Shown piece by piece: positions 25,716 through 35,983 of a stretch of 64,000 nt of DNA; positions within the stretch are counted from its first letter, which is position 1; the number at the start of each line of letters is the position of its first letter. Below the pieces are notes generated by a model, which was not told the origin of the DNA, ran no database searches, and was given only the letters and a program-made list of their open reading frames with translations. The DNA comes from Vitellaria paradoxa (Eukaryota; Streptophyta; Magnoliopsida; Ericales; Sapotaceae). The stretch lies in the NCBI GenBank assembly GCA_019916065.1, contig CM034243.1, positions 30,902,147 through 30,966,146 on the forward strand. Direction: 5' to 3'. Both the position numbers and the translations under genes were made by a program.

Positions 25716-28700
25716 TTTTTTTTTTTGTGTTTTTCTGTGGGTTGCTGTCTCATTTATAAGCATAGGTTTATAGAGATGGTTCATTTGCTGGTTAATGTAT
25801 ACCTGATTATTTAGGTATTAAGACATGATGGGACCTTAGATTCTGATATCAATATAACTTTGTTATCTTGCTATATGAACCCAGAAATAGTTTGTTGGTT
25901 TCGCTGTTTATTTCTTGTCAGAAATCTTATTGTCATTGCCGGTATAAATTTTCCTTTTCTTTTTGAGTAGCTACAAATTCCTCAATATTACAATAAGGCA
26001 CTTTGTCTATAGGTGGTACAAGCACTGTGGCTCCTTGTCCAACTAGTGGTCCTCAGAGGTCACTTAAGCAGCACTCAAACTATCAGACTCCTGCTTCAGC
26101 TTTATATGAATCTAGCGAGGATACAAGAGCTTCTATGACATCGGGTCAAGCATCTGGTTACAGTACTGCCTTACTCTTTTCCTTGTTATTCACATTCATA
26201 TTCGCATTTGATTGATGCATGATGCTTTGAGCACATTAGTCCATTTACGTTGCTGCATCACATATCCTAGAAATGTCTGGACATTTTACTTTGAACACAT
26301 CACTTGTCATAACTCATGTTATGATGTTGTATGTTCCATGCCTTTTGGTACATGCAAATACTCCAAATTGTTCTAATCTTGTCTCTTTACAACATCGACA
26401 CCATCTTGTATGGATCTTATTGACAGTCACATTAGGAAAAGATTTTTGCCCTGCATTCCATAACTCTAAAACTTGTTCTATTGTTATTCTGCCAATTGCT
26501 TCCACAAATCGGGCGTGAGGCTCAGGTCTTGTGCTGGAGGCAGGCTGGACTCCCTTCTCTTTTTTTTTTTTTGGGGGGGGGGGGATACTAAGGGTATCCG
26601 TTACCTTCGGCAATACTAATCCCTAGACCTCCTGACCCACCCCACTAGATGGACTCAAACTCCCACTAGATGGATACAAGCTTCAAAGTCCTGCTTGCTG
26701 ACTTTGAAGCAACCTTTATTTATTTTTTATTTGAGTTGTAATCATCCCATGCCTTTCCTTGAATCATAAGAAAATAGGGAATCCTAGTTAAAATTCTTTC
26801 TATTCCCTGTTCAATTCCTCTTTTCAAGTGTATTTGCTATTGTATATGTCGCTTTGTATTTGCTACACGTATGAATTGCTTGTAAGGTAGCTTGTTTCTA
26901 GATTAGACTCCAACAAAGCTTGTGTTAAATAGGGCTTGAGACTCCAACAATTGTGCAGATGGCATGTATTTTTATCATCATTAGTGAAATTATAAAACAA
27001 ACCAGAATGTCTTGGATGTCCTTCCTGATTTTATTTATTTATTTTTGAGAGTTCATGTTGATGCGTACAGCTGGATTGGAGGCTGTCGATTCAGATTTGT
27101 AATGATTAGTTGGTGTTTCTTTAGACTTGCAACCTTGGGTAGGATTAGCAAATTCTCTCTCCTGTAGTGCTTGATATAGATTATGGGAAATACTTGGTTT
27201 TTCTTTATCAATATGGGGGTTATTTTCTATATATTCCATTGTCGTACAATTTTTTTTTCCATGGTCGGGGGTTATTTTCTATAAATCCATTCTTGTACAA
27301 TTCCCCCCCCCCCCCCAAAAAAAAGGTCTGGGGCATTACATTTTGGGCATTGATTTTTAAAATTCTTAAGGGTTTTATGATAGTGAATGTCTTAAGGTTC
27401 ATATTACATTTTGTTATCTCATGGGAAGGGCATATTTGAATCAGATGTCATAAGCATCTCGGAAAAGCTTATTTTGTCTTGCATATCGCTAGCCAACTTG
27501 TCTTGAGATGCCATTTAAATCATGACTTTCTTTGTCTTATATATCATTTGGGATTATATATGTGCGTTCTTTTCTTACAGGTGAATCTAGTGCCCCTGCT
27601 GGTACAGATCCTATAGCAATGATGGAGTTTTACATGAAGAAGGCTGCATGGGAGGAGAGGAAGAGACAGCCTAAACAGTCAAAAGATGAAATGCCTCCAC
27701 CTGCTTCCCTTCAAGGTTCATCTCTCTTTCCTGATTGAAACCAGATGTATCCTTGTGTTTCTGGAAAGCATGTTTTTCTTTTGTGCCATACTGCTGCTAT
27801 GGTGATTGCTTTTCTAAAAGATTCTGCTCAATTCTTATATTGTTATAATATATGCATCGCATTTTCTCATTTATTTGGTTTGTGGCAGCTCCAATGAAAA
27901 AAGGCCATCACATGGGTGATTATATCCCACCAGATGAGCTTGAGAAGTTCTTGGCTAGCTGTAATGATGCGGCTGCACAGAAAGCTGCTAAAGAGACTGC
28001 AGAGAAGGTGAAAATCCAGGCTGACAATGTTGGGCACAAACTACTGTCGAAAATGGGTTGGAAAGAAGGTGCTTGGTCATTTTCTCCCTCATAGCATACA
28101 ACTTAATAATGTTTTGAGTGGATCTTTCTGCAACATGTATTTGAATGTTATGCACATTCCCCATCAATATTTACATTTCTTAATTGCCTGCTAAATTATT
28201 AATCCTATAGGCCGTCAAGGTACTGATCATTTGCTTATTTGTAAACCTAATCTTCTCTGTGGCTTTAAATTTCGAAGACCTAGGAAGCGCAGGTGCAGTG
28301 GTGCTACTGTAAAGGAGTCATATATGGTTTTTATACCAATACTTCATATTAATTATTCTCTAGAGTAGTAATAATTTGTAGACTAAAGCTTTGAATATCA
28401 AAATGCATCCAAGGGTTCTTGAGTGCCTAGGAACATAATCTCTTGAATGTCAGATGCATTGATCTGTTACTGTTATTGAGAATATGACTATGGCTTCAAA
28501 TAGTACGAATCTCTTCAAGTAGAACAGCTCAAATTAAAAATCGTGTGGAGTTTTGTTCTAATTCTTGTACATTTTGGGAGTCTGGAATAGATACTTGATG
28601 AGTATTTGAGATGAAATGATTTTCTCTCATAATCAAGAAAAATCTATTTTAGTGGTTATAGATGCATGGGCACATACATGTGTTTGTGGGAAAGGCTAAC

Positions 28701-29388
28701 CTGACGTGGGTTTGTTGAATTTGTTTCAAATTATAGCTCTCTCTCTCTCTCTCTCTCTCTCTTTTCCCCATCAACTGGTTTACACTCATCCTGAATACTC
28801 TTGGAATTTCTGATGAGAAATTGTTTGATGAAATCCTTTGATTTGATCTGGATTGCAGGTGAGGGTTTGGGGAGTTCTAGGAGTGGTATTGCAGATCCAA
28901 TTATGGCAGGTAACGTGAAACTGGACAATTTGGGGGTTGGTGCACACCAACCTGGAGAGGTGACTGCTGATGATGACATATATGAGCAGTACAAGAAGCG
29001 CATGATGCTTGGCTATCGTTACAGACCAAACCCCTTGGTACATACTTTTTATTTTGCTTCTGCTTCTGTTATGGCGGTTGCTGTTTGATTGATCCTGATT
29101 CTCTAAATATATATATATGCACTGGAATCCTAACTGAAATAGTTAATGACGACCCAAATCTGTAATTTTAAATGGCCCGAATTTGGGTTGTTACATACCT
29201 TGTTAGGCACCATACTAGAATCCCATATTACTGATGTGCGGCACACGCAACCCATCATACTACTGCTTATGCTCATGAGATTGTAACAGGTTTGCTTGGG
29301 TTCAGAATCAAAATGTGACTGAAAAATTTAATGTTGCTCGTTTTGATTTATCTTTTCACAGAACAATCCACGTAAATCATACTACTAA
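19604..29388 (+). CDS. SUGP1: SURP and G-patch domain splicing factor (SUGP1-like)
   Basis: Eight coding exons: 19604-19997, 21936-22062, 23550-23656, 26013-26156, 27581-27715, 27889-28068, 28859-29037 and 29362-29388. They join without frame errors to 430 residues. The N-terminus is polar, with an acidic patch (93-101) and a basic AKRQK (111-115). A SURP/SWAP domain spans about 141-185 (FVAKNGRQFE, then PFKFLFD across the exon 2/3 junction). A G-patch spans about 349-395 (KMGWKEGEGLG). The C-terminal tail EQYKKRMMLGYRYRPNPLNN is nearly identical to the animal SUGP1 tail. Human SUGP1 works with SF3B1 at branch-site recognition and uses its G-patch to activate the helicase DHX15. A matching role here is inference. 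Exon 2 can start at 21936 or 21939 (tandem CAGCAG acceptor). Intron 3 has a weak donor (g|gttggt) and contains a LINE. Confidence 0.94.
20817..20845. repeat. compound (TG)n(TA)n microsatellite in SUGP1 intron 1
   Basis: A tatatgtgtgtgtgtgta stretch followed by an AT run inside intron 1. No other feature was seen in the 1.9-kb intron apart from a C14A14 tract at 21446-21473. Confidence 0.9.
21446..21473. repeat. C14-A14 compound homopolymer
   Basis: Fourteen C directly followed by fourteen A in SUGP1 intron 1. Similar C-then-A (or T-then-G) tracts recur at 26560-26584, 27303-27324, 42079-42102 and 46072-46100. Confidence 0.95.
22581..22840. repeat. 152-bp tandem duplication in SUGP1 intron 2
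   Basis: The segment beginning aatgactgaagaagaaaatg at 22581 is repeated with few changes from 22733. It includes the shared words ccaaaaccacaatggatggc and caatgaactc. The period is 152 bases and the second unit is partial. The junction between units is a CT/poly-C/GT microsatellite (about 22686-22732), which probably helped create the duplication. Confidence 0.9.
24037..24725 (-). mobile_element. 5'-truncated L1 LINE remnant in SUGP1 intron 3
   Basis: The minus strand ends in a poly(A) (T-run at 24039-24058 on the plus strand). Just before it lies decayed coding sequence of the LINE C-terminus. In changing frames one reads KFDSKILTTDNLLSRG, then CLCG, then ISHLFIQC-like and LWE-like pieces, the zinc-binding reverse-transcriptase-associated (zf-RVT) region. 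Several frameshifts make it inactive. It is antisense to the host gene. No clean target-site duplication was identified. Confidence 0.75.
25686..25715. repeat. (TTA)10 microsatellite plus T-run in SUGP1 intron 3
   Basis: Trinucleotide run followed directly by about a dozen T. Intronic. Confidence 0.95.
26560..26710 (-). mobile_element. possible SINE-like fragment ending in a perfect hairpin
   Basis: On the minus strand a B-box-like gagtttgagtcc is followed by unique sequence and a C12-A13 tail, the arrangement of a tRNA-derived SINE 3' end. At its other side lies a perfect 11-bp inverted repeat, gcttcaaagtc (26680-26690) and gactttgaagc (26700-26710), with a 9-base loop. It lies in SUGP1 intron 4. 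SINE identity is tentative. Confidence 0.4.
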
Positions 29389-30037
29389 AGAAGAAGTTTC
29401 TATGGCAAGCCATCTGCTGCTGTTGGGGGGAGTGCCTTACTGGGAAGTTTTCCTTTTTCTTTCCCCGGGATGGGTCTTGTTGTATGGTTTGTGGTGTTCA
29501 CAGCTATAAGTGAACGAATTCCTTACAATATTTTGAGCGTTTGGAGAATTTGTTTTTTAGACTATGCAACAAAATACACTTTGAATTATATATATATATA
29601 TATATATATTTTATGTGATTGAATTTTACCATTGTGAAATTATTTTTGCCTGTATAGTTTTTGCACTGTTAAGTGCCCTCCTTTGATGGTTAACTGATTT
29701 AAGTACTTGGTTCCTTTTTTTGTTTAGCATATTTTTGTGCTATTAATTAAGCAACAGGTTTAGTAATGCAAATAACAATAAATATTACAAGTATTATTTA
29801 GTTGTGTATGTCGGCAAAAAAGGATTAGTAGAAGTAAGGGTGCCGATATGACTAGCTAAAAATTTGGACTTTTTGATTTGGCTTGGAGATTAATAAGCAG
29901 TTGGGTTTATTTTATTTGTTTTGTTTGGTTCGGAGATTGTGCAAATTTTAGATTTTAGTTATTGGTTAGGTGTCTAGAGAATAAAATGTTGAACCGAAAA
30001 TTAAATTTGAACTGACCGTATTATATAGAACTAGTGG
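29389..30037 (+). other. 3' region of the SUGP1-like gene
   Basis: Probable 3' UTR and downstream flank. A TA dinucleotide run lies at about 29586-29609. The poly(A) site was not determined; an aataaa occurs near 29779. No further coding sequence was seen. Confidence 0.5.
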
Positions 30038-30332
30038 GGCGTTTGGAGCAGAATTTTTAGCAAAAAAATTACCCAACTTTTGATTCTTTAAGTGTTTGGT
30101 AAATTATTAAATTTTGTCACTTTTCTACTTAGTAACAGTAATTTTTAATTCAAAAGTTACGAAAAGTTGTTGAAAGTTATTAAAAATTGTCAAAATTAAT
30201 CAAAAATTTTATCCAATACCAAAAATTGTTAAAAATTATTATTTTGTTTTATCAAATATACTAAAAATTATAATTCATAACTTTTAATAAAAAAAATAAT
30301 AAAAATTATTAAAAATTATCTCTCCAAACGCC
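30038..30332. mobile_element. MITE with perfect 11-bp terminal inverted repeats
   Basis: Ends are ggcgtttggag (30038-30048) and ctccaaacgcc (30322-30332), exact complements, around 295 bp of AT-rich non-coding DNA full of aaaattattaaaaatt words. No matching target-site duplication was found, so later change at the borders is likely. Probably a hAT-like MITE judging by the end type. Confidence 0.65.
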
Positions 30333-31978
30333 TTATATGTATATGAAAGTAGTATTTATATATTTATATTTAATGTAATATAAAACATTAAAACGGAACT
30401 GACTGAAGCTCGAACCAAAGTATTTTGGGAACTGAACAAAATAGTCTCTCTCTCTCTCTCTCTCTCTTTGGTAGGTGGGTTTGGGCCTGCGAAACACGCT
30501 CTTATTCGACCGGATGGGTATCATTTTATGAAAATTAAAATTCTAGTTTTGACCTAGTTTGACGAGTTCCACTGCCATTTTTATGGGATAGTGATGGAAT
30601 GAATTTATGAACATGTGGGTACTAAAATCCTTGGCGTAAAGTTCTGACTCTCAAATCAGCTTTATCGAGTCAGTTGACGCTAAATTCTCAAGAGAGTGAA
30701 GGTTATTTCTTTCTGGTCACCTATGTTGTTTCCTTGACACTGCTGCGGCCATCTTTACAACCATTCAATGCCAATGCGGCCCCTAATTTCAGCTGCTGTT
30801 TTAATCGTCATGAAGTGGAGTTGTATCTCGTAAATCTTGCAGTTAGATATAAGCTTGTGGATCCAAATATGACTATTCGAACTGTGAAAGCATCCGGATA
30901 TAAACTGGTGTATTGAGATGTGAGTATCTGAATTCATTCAGTTCTCATTCGAATGCACCACTTCGTATTCAAATGTATCTTATCCATATCTGAATGTAGG
31001 GGCGAATCGGGCGAGTGGGGGTAGCTGCCTCCACTGGTTGTTGAAAGTTTGTATATTTTATATATATTTTGTATAAATTTTTTTTTTAATATATAAATAT
31101 ATAAATTGCATCCATGAAATTTGGTTGTTATTTAAAATTTTTTTATGTTTATTTTTTTTAAATTTTGTCCCTATTTAACAAAATTTCTGGATTCGCCCTG
31201 TTTGAATATATTTTGTTTATATTCAAATGTTTTTACAGTTCGACTATCACATTTGAATGTACAAATTTATATTTAAATATAGAATTTAAGAGGGACGACA
31301 CCATTTTACGACGATGCGAGAGGTTGACACTGAGGTTGGTCCTGACTTCAGCCCCTCCTATTCACTGCCGTTGACTGATTCATCAACGACGGCTGCCAAT
31401 ATTCCCTGCACAAATTGCAACCTCCTTTGTCATTTGTGACCATGATTTTCTCCACCGCCCCCAACACTTCCATCACCTCCCTCCTTTCGTGAAGAAAATA
31501 TATATATATATATATATATATTATTTTAGTCCCTTTCCTTTTCACATTTATGAGTTCCATCACGTCATCACCACCAATCCAGAACTCCCACTAGCAGAGG
31601 GGGGCGAGTAAATGAGAGTTACTGTCAAACAGAGCTTAAAAGCGGACAGTGAATGCAAGTAGCTCCAAAGACCCTTTGGGGAAGGGATAGACCCCAATCT
31701 TTGTGAGGGGAAAGGATGGGTTTGGAGGGAGTGGTTCCAATTATTACTAGGACTATTTTTTTTAATGGTGGGTCCAAACACTACTTTATCAGATCCTGAT
31801 TACACAAGCACGAACACCTTTGCATATATACTTGTTATGAGCCGTCACTTTTCAATGTGGGGCATATTCTCTATCTATCTTGTTGCTATTTCGTATTCTA
31901 TCTCTTCCATTTTCCCATTATAGTAACAATTTGGAGAATGTGGAATCCAACCCATTATGAACCCTTATCCCATCACAA

Positions 31979-32012
<34 letters not shown>

Positions 32013-32303
32013 CGACATATTGTAAGAATCTGATAAACACACCAAATATATGCCATTTCAATTTGAAAACAACCTCAAAAAAGCAATAGTAAATGACGCC
32101 TTTAAACTTCGTTTGAAAATTCTCGGGCTATTCAATTATTTACCTTTTAAAAAAAATGATTAAATTTATCTTTTTATAGTTTAAGTTTTTTTTTTTTTTT
32201 TTTTTCAATCATAAAAGATAAAAATATCGAATTAATAAAAAATTATAAAACTAACTACACTGAGATGTTAATTTTTTTTCTTTTTCTAGATATAAAAAGT
32301 TTA
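30333..32303. other. spacer with microsatellites, no gene recognised
   Basis: Contains CT (30447-30468), TA (31498-31522) and AT (31979-32002) runs. A moderately GC-rich patch at 30600-30930 and another at 31300-31780 have short open frames on both strands but nothing resembling a known protein or a splice structure. Confidence 0.5.
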
Positions 32304-32850
32304 GGTGTTATTTGGTATACTTATTTTTAATTATTTCTTATTTTATAATTTTAAAAATAAGAAAAAAAATTCAAAACATATTTGGTCACTTGTATTTTTA
32401 AAATCTATTTTAGAAAACAGAAATTGAGTTTATACATAAAATACAAAATAACAGAAAGTCAACTCCTGGGATCTAGCCGTGTTGGTTAGTGGATTTGCTC
32501 TTCACATAGACGACGCAAGTTCAAATCTCGCAACTTAAATTAGAGGCGTGGTTGAGGGGCCAACCATGTGTTCTCGGGTTTATCCATTAGTTACGCGGTT
32601 CATTGACAGCTGCAATAATCTAGTGGGATTTTGGTTCGCCCAAAAAAAAAAAAAAATCACCAAAAGTCGTTTTGAGCATTTTTAATCAATAATAATGAAA
32701 ATCACAAAACACGAAAAATAAAAAGTATCAAATCAAATACGTTTTCTATTTTTCTTGTTATGATACTTTCAAAATATAAAACACATAAAATAGAAAATAA
32801 AAAACAAAAACAAAAAACGAAAAATAGAAATACAAATCAAATGACATTTT
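32304..32850. mobile_element. fold-back MITE family M1 copy 2, interrupted by a SINE
   Basis: Ends ggtgttatttggtatac (from 32304) and the inverted caaatcaaatgacatttta (to about 32850) match the other M1 copies, and the centre reads as the reverse complement of copy 1. Removing the nested SINE plus one duplication leaves about 339 bp, the size of the uninterrupted copies. Confidence 0.7.
32451..32668 (+). mobile_element. tRNA-derived SINE nested in MITE M1 copy 2
   Basis: The body is about 32461-32658. It has a tRNA-like head (tctagccgtgttggttagtgg), a B-box-like aagttcaaatctcg near 32517, and an A15 tail at 32642-32656. It is flanked by acagaaagtc (32451-32460) and accaaaagtc (32659-32668), an imperfect 10-bp duplication. 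It differs from SINE families A and B in this window. Nesting shows it inserted after the MITE. Confidence 0.7.
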
Positions 32851-34598
32851 ACCTTTTAGTGGGTAGATAATAGCGAGCTACAAACTATATTTTTTATTTA
32901 AGTTTTTTTTAATAGATATATCTACATTTAATAGTTTTTAAGTACGTTATTCACATTTATAAAAAAAAAAAATTATAAAAAAATACTTAAAATTGAAAAA
33001 CCAATGTATGAAACAAAAAAAGTAAAATTTTCTCCTATGCATTATTTCTCCTATTTTTAAGTTTCTTTTTTTATATATACCTTTAATGAAGGTAAACATT
33101 ATGTCTGAAAATTATCATAAAAATAAAAAACCAATGATGCAAGAGTAGTCTCAAGAAACCATTGGATCTCTCGGAGTGGACACTCACATTACCCAAAAAC
33201 CCCCATTTTAGAAAGGCTTTTCAATTATCAGATCCCACCGAATCTATTCCGTATCCCATAACTAAACAAAAAAAAAAAAAAAAAATTAGGAAAAGTTTCT
33301 ATTTCTTTGTTGTCTCGTTGCATAAACATATTCACGAATCATGATTGAGTAGTAGATATAAACGCAACCGGGATTAAGTCCTTTACTCCAAATCTAATAA
33401 TAATGCGAATCAGGGAAGGATAAAATGGTAAATTCATTCCTACCTCAGGCCGCAAGCAAACTTAGAACTAATAAGTCTCCGCTTGGTAAAAAGAATAAGC
33501 TGATAGCTGTACTAATTTTTCGTTTTTTTATTTTTTTAGATGATCAAATTTATCCTCTTTCATTTTAATTTTTCTTAAACTTTAAAGGATAAAAAAAGTA
33601 AATTAACAAAAAAAACTGAAAAATTATTTATTAAAAAGGTTAAAATTTTTTTTCCCAAACTCAACGTAAGATTCCACCTAGGAATCACTAAAAGCTTCAA
33701 TTTTGACTTCTAAGCTAGTTGTTGGTCTCCGTTTGATAACCCCATAAAAAGTCAACTTAGGCTGGGTTTGGTTTGTTAAAAAAAAAAAAAATTATTGTAA
33801 AAGTGACGTAAGTAAAATTTGATTGAAGAAAAATTGATAAAATGAATTTTTTTTTTTTTTGATATTTTTAGGAATCCAAACACCCACGTAATTCCTTTTG
33901 GGTTGAAATATTCATTTTAACCCTTAGTCATTATTATTAGAGGGTTATACAGGAAAAATTTTTAATACGTATTTTAATATATAATGAAGGGTGGATTTAG
34001 TAAATGAACAAATTAACAAAAAAAAAAAAAATTGGCTACAAGAAATTAAAATTTTTTTTGGTATGTCCAATGCAAAAAATAAAAAAATAAAAAAATAATT
34101 TCTCAATTAACAGCTAAAGATGAGTTTGAAGCTTTTAATTCCCAAACTGTGCCAAAGCCAAATTAGTAACTTCTGGCTAGGAAAGGCTTGAGTTTGGTTT
34201 GGTCGTTAAAACTTAGAAGGCATGCTTTAGAGGGAACCAGTTGAAGGAAATGCAAAAGTTTTTCACGTGTCGTTGTTTGCCTCCACACAAACAAGACCTA
34301 GCTTGTGCGGGTTTTTTTAACGTCAAAGCCTTGTCCTACTCTTTTCGTACTCCTCTTTTCCAACAAGGAAAGTTTACCTTGGAAGACACCAAAGAGGTTC
34401 TTTGGGTACAATTTGCACTTGGAATTAAAGGGGGAAAAAACATTATGAACTAAGTGATTTAGACAAGTCCCCAAGCTTTATTCTTCCCTTTGTTTTTCTT
34501 TTTTCATTGAAGGCGAACCCCACTAAGCCCCAAATAATTCCAAAGGATTTCTTGCAATCTCATTAATTCTATTAACTAAGTAGAATTTAGTTGAAAGC
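32851..34598. other. AT-rich spacer, no gene recognised
   Basis: Long A and T homopolymers, with GTTTGG-type MITE end words near 33770 and 33880 (gctgggtttggtttgtt and ggaatccaaacacccacg, suggesting a degraded element of about 120 bp). A 34.2-34.45 kb patch has a short open frame without recognisable similarity. Confidence 0.5.
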
Positions 34599-35252
34599 AA
34601 CTAAACTAGGGAAGTCAACGAGATAGGTATGGGGCAGGTATAATTTTTCCTGTCCCCGTCACCGTTTAACAATATCCTTATCCGTCCCCATCTCCATCTC
34701 CATCTCCATCTCTATTTCGGAAAAATTTTTTTTTCCCATATCTGTCTCCACGAGGTAATGAATTTTTCGTTCCCGTCCCCGTTTACCCGTCAAGTATACT
34801 AACTATTACAAATTATATATTATATGTATAAAATAAATATTTAAAATTATTATAAATATTATATATATTAAATAAAAATATATATTACATATATATATTA
34901 AATAAAAATTAAAAAAAATATATAAATATTTGACTTTGACTGGTGCACTTAACCAAAGAGGAAGATGCCTTTATTTATAACCTTACAAGGCCTCCACTTT
35001 TTTGTGAGAAACCGATGTGGGACTTCTAAAGGAGCCACCACGCCAAAAAATTAACAAATAAATATTTAAATGGGTATGCGACAGGATGGGGACTATTGTA
35101 CCCGTCCCCGTCCCCATACCCGTTCAGGTAACATTTCAAAATTTCATACTCTTCCCTGTCCTCGCTATTAACATCCCCATACCCTCTCCGAACGGGACTG
35201 GTAAAGCGGGTACCCACCAAGTATGGGTATATTTAACATCCCTAAACTAAAC
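34599..35252. mobile_element. non-autonomous Ac/Ds-like hAT element with perfect 8-bp target-site duplication
   Basis: The element is 34607-35244 (638 bp). Its left end is TAGGGAAGTCAACG and its right end, read inward on the minus strand, is TAGGGATGTTAAA. Both start with the TAGGGA of the maize Ac/Ds type. The direct repeat aactaaac lies exactly outside both ends (34599-34606 and 35245-35252), the 8-bp duplication characteristic of hAT transposition. Subterminal regions are packed with GGGTA / CCCGTCCCCG motifs, as in elements whose transposase binds clustered subterminal sites. No transposase frame is present, so it would need one in trans. The perfect duplication suggests fairly recent insertion. 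Confidence 0.92.
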
Positions 35253-35459
35253 ACATAATAATAATCTTGAGAGTTAGCTCAACTAGTAAAATCTTGGATT
35301 TGTTTCTAAAAATCACTAATTCGAGTCTTCTCAAAGTTACCGGAGGGGTTATCCGGTTGTTAACTTTAAGATTTCAGAGATTAGTCGAGATGTGTGCTAA
35401 CTGACCCGAAAACCTTGAGTTACAAAAAAAAAAAAAAAAAAGCACATAATAATAGTCTT
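35252..35459 (+). mobile_element. SINE family A copy 2 with 17-bp target-site duplication
   Basis: The body is about 35269-35442. A-box gttagctcaactagt, B-box-like taattcgagtcttc (near 35325) and an A-run tail at 35424-35441 all match copy 1 at 1228-1408. The flanks cacataataataatctt (35252-35268) and cacataataatagtctt (35443-35459) differ at one base. The insertion lies immediately beside the hAT element. Confidence 0.85.
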
Positions 35460-35720
35460 ACAAATTAGCTCTTATCTAATTATTTTGGCACCTAAAGGTA
35501 GTATGGTTGTCCAAATTCAATTATTTGTGAATTGTTTGGTCGTTAATTTCAGGACCTTAGAGATTAGTTGAATTACGCGCAATCTGACCCAATCACTCTG
35601 AGTTACCAAAAAAAAAAAAAAAAGGCACATAATAACAGTCTTACAAATTTGCTCTGATCTAATTATTTTGGCACCTAAAAATAGCACAATTGTCACAAAT
35701 TCAGTTATTTGTGAATTGCT
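35355..35720. repeat. 183-bp tandem duplication carrying the SINE 3' half and flank
   Basis: Unit 1 is about 35355-35537: SINE 3' half, A-tail, right duplication and about 78-95 bases of flank. Unit 2 (about 35538-35720) repeats all of it, including a second A-run at 35608-35623 and a third copy of the cacataata-cagtctt word. Matched starts ggttgttaac (35355) and ggtcgttaat (35538) give the period. Copies have diverged noticeably, so the duplication is not recent. Confidence 0.85.
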
Positions 35721-35751
35721 TGAGTCCGGCTTGAGCTTGATTTATAGATTT

Positions 35752-35983
35752 AGAGTCCATTTGACTCACAAAAATAGTGAAAATTTCAATAATTTTTATT
35801 CTTATGCTTCTATGTGTTACTTTTGAAAAAAGTCATGTATTTGATAAAAATTTAAAAATTTGAAAAAGTTGATAAAAGTTGGAGAAAGTTAAAAATATGT
35901 TTGGTAAATTTTAGTAGAGAAAGTTTAAAAAAAAAAAAAAAGGTAAGTGATAAAAAGTTTGTGAGAGCCAAACAGCCCTTTAA
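35752..35983. mobile_element. MITE-like element (GTTTGG type)
   Basis: The left end (agtccatttgactcacaaaa, from about 35752) is mirrored by ctttttatca...gagccaaacagccc read inverted at about 35951-35982. AT-rich, non-coding, about 230 bp, with a poly(A) tract inside. Confidence 0.45.

Noticed and set aside
30021..30340. ttatat words either side of the 30038-30332 MITE considered as a target-site duplication
   Set aside because: The left word is not adjacent to the element end (11 or more bases away), so it cannot be the duplication.
30674..30916. 80-codon open frame with partly protein-like composition
   Set aside because: Begins at a non-ATG codon, no recognised similarity, no splice context.
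31348..31781. Two minus-strand open frames in a GC-richer patch
   Set aside because: Low-complexity and microsatellite-derived parts (poly-Ile/Tyr from TA repeat); no family recognised and no gene structure.
34241..34453. 70-codon plus-strand open frame
   Set aside because: Short, no known motif, isolated in AT-rich DNA; too weak to call a gene.
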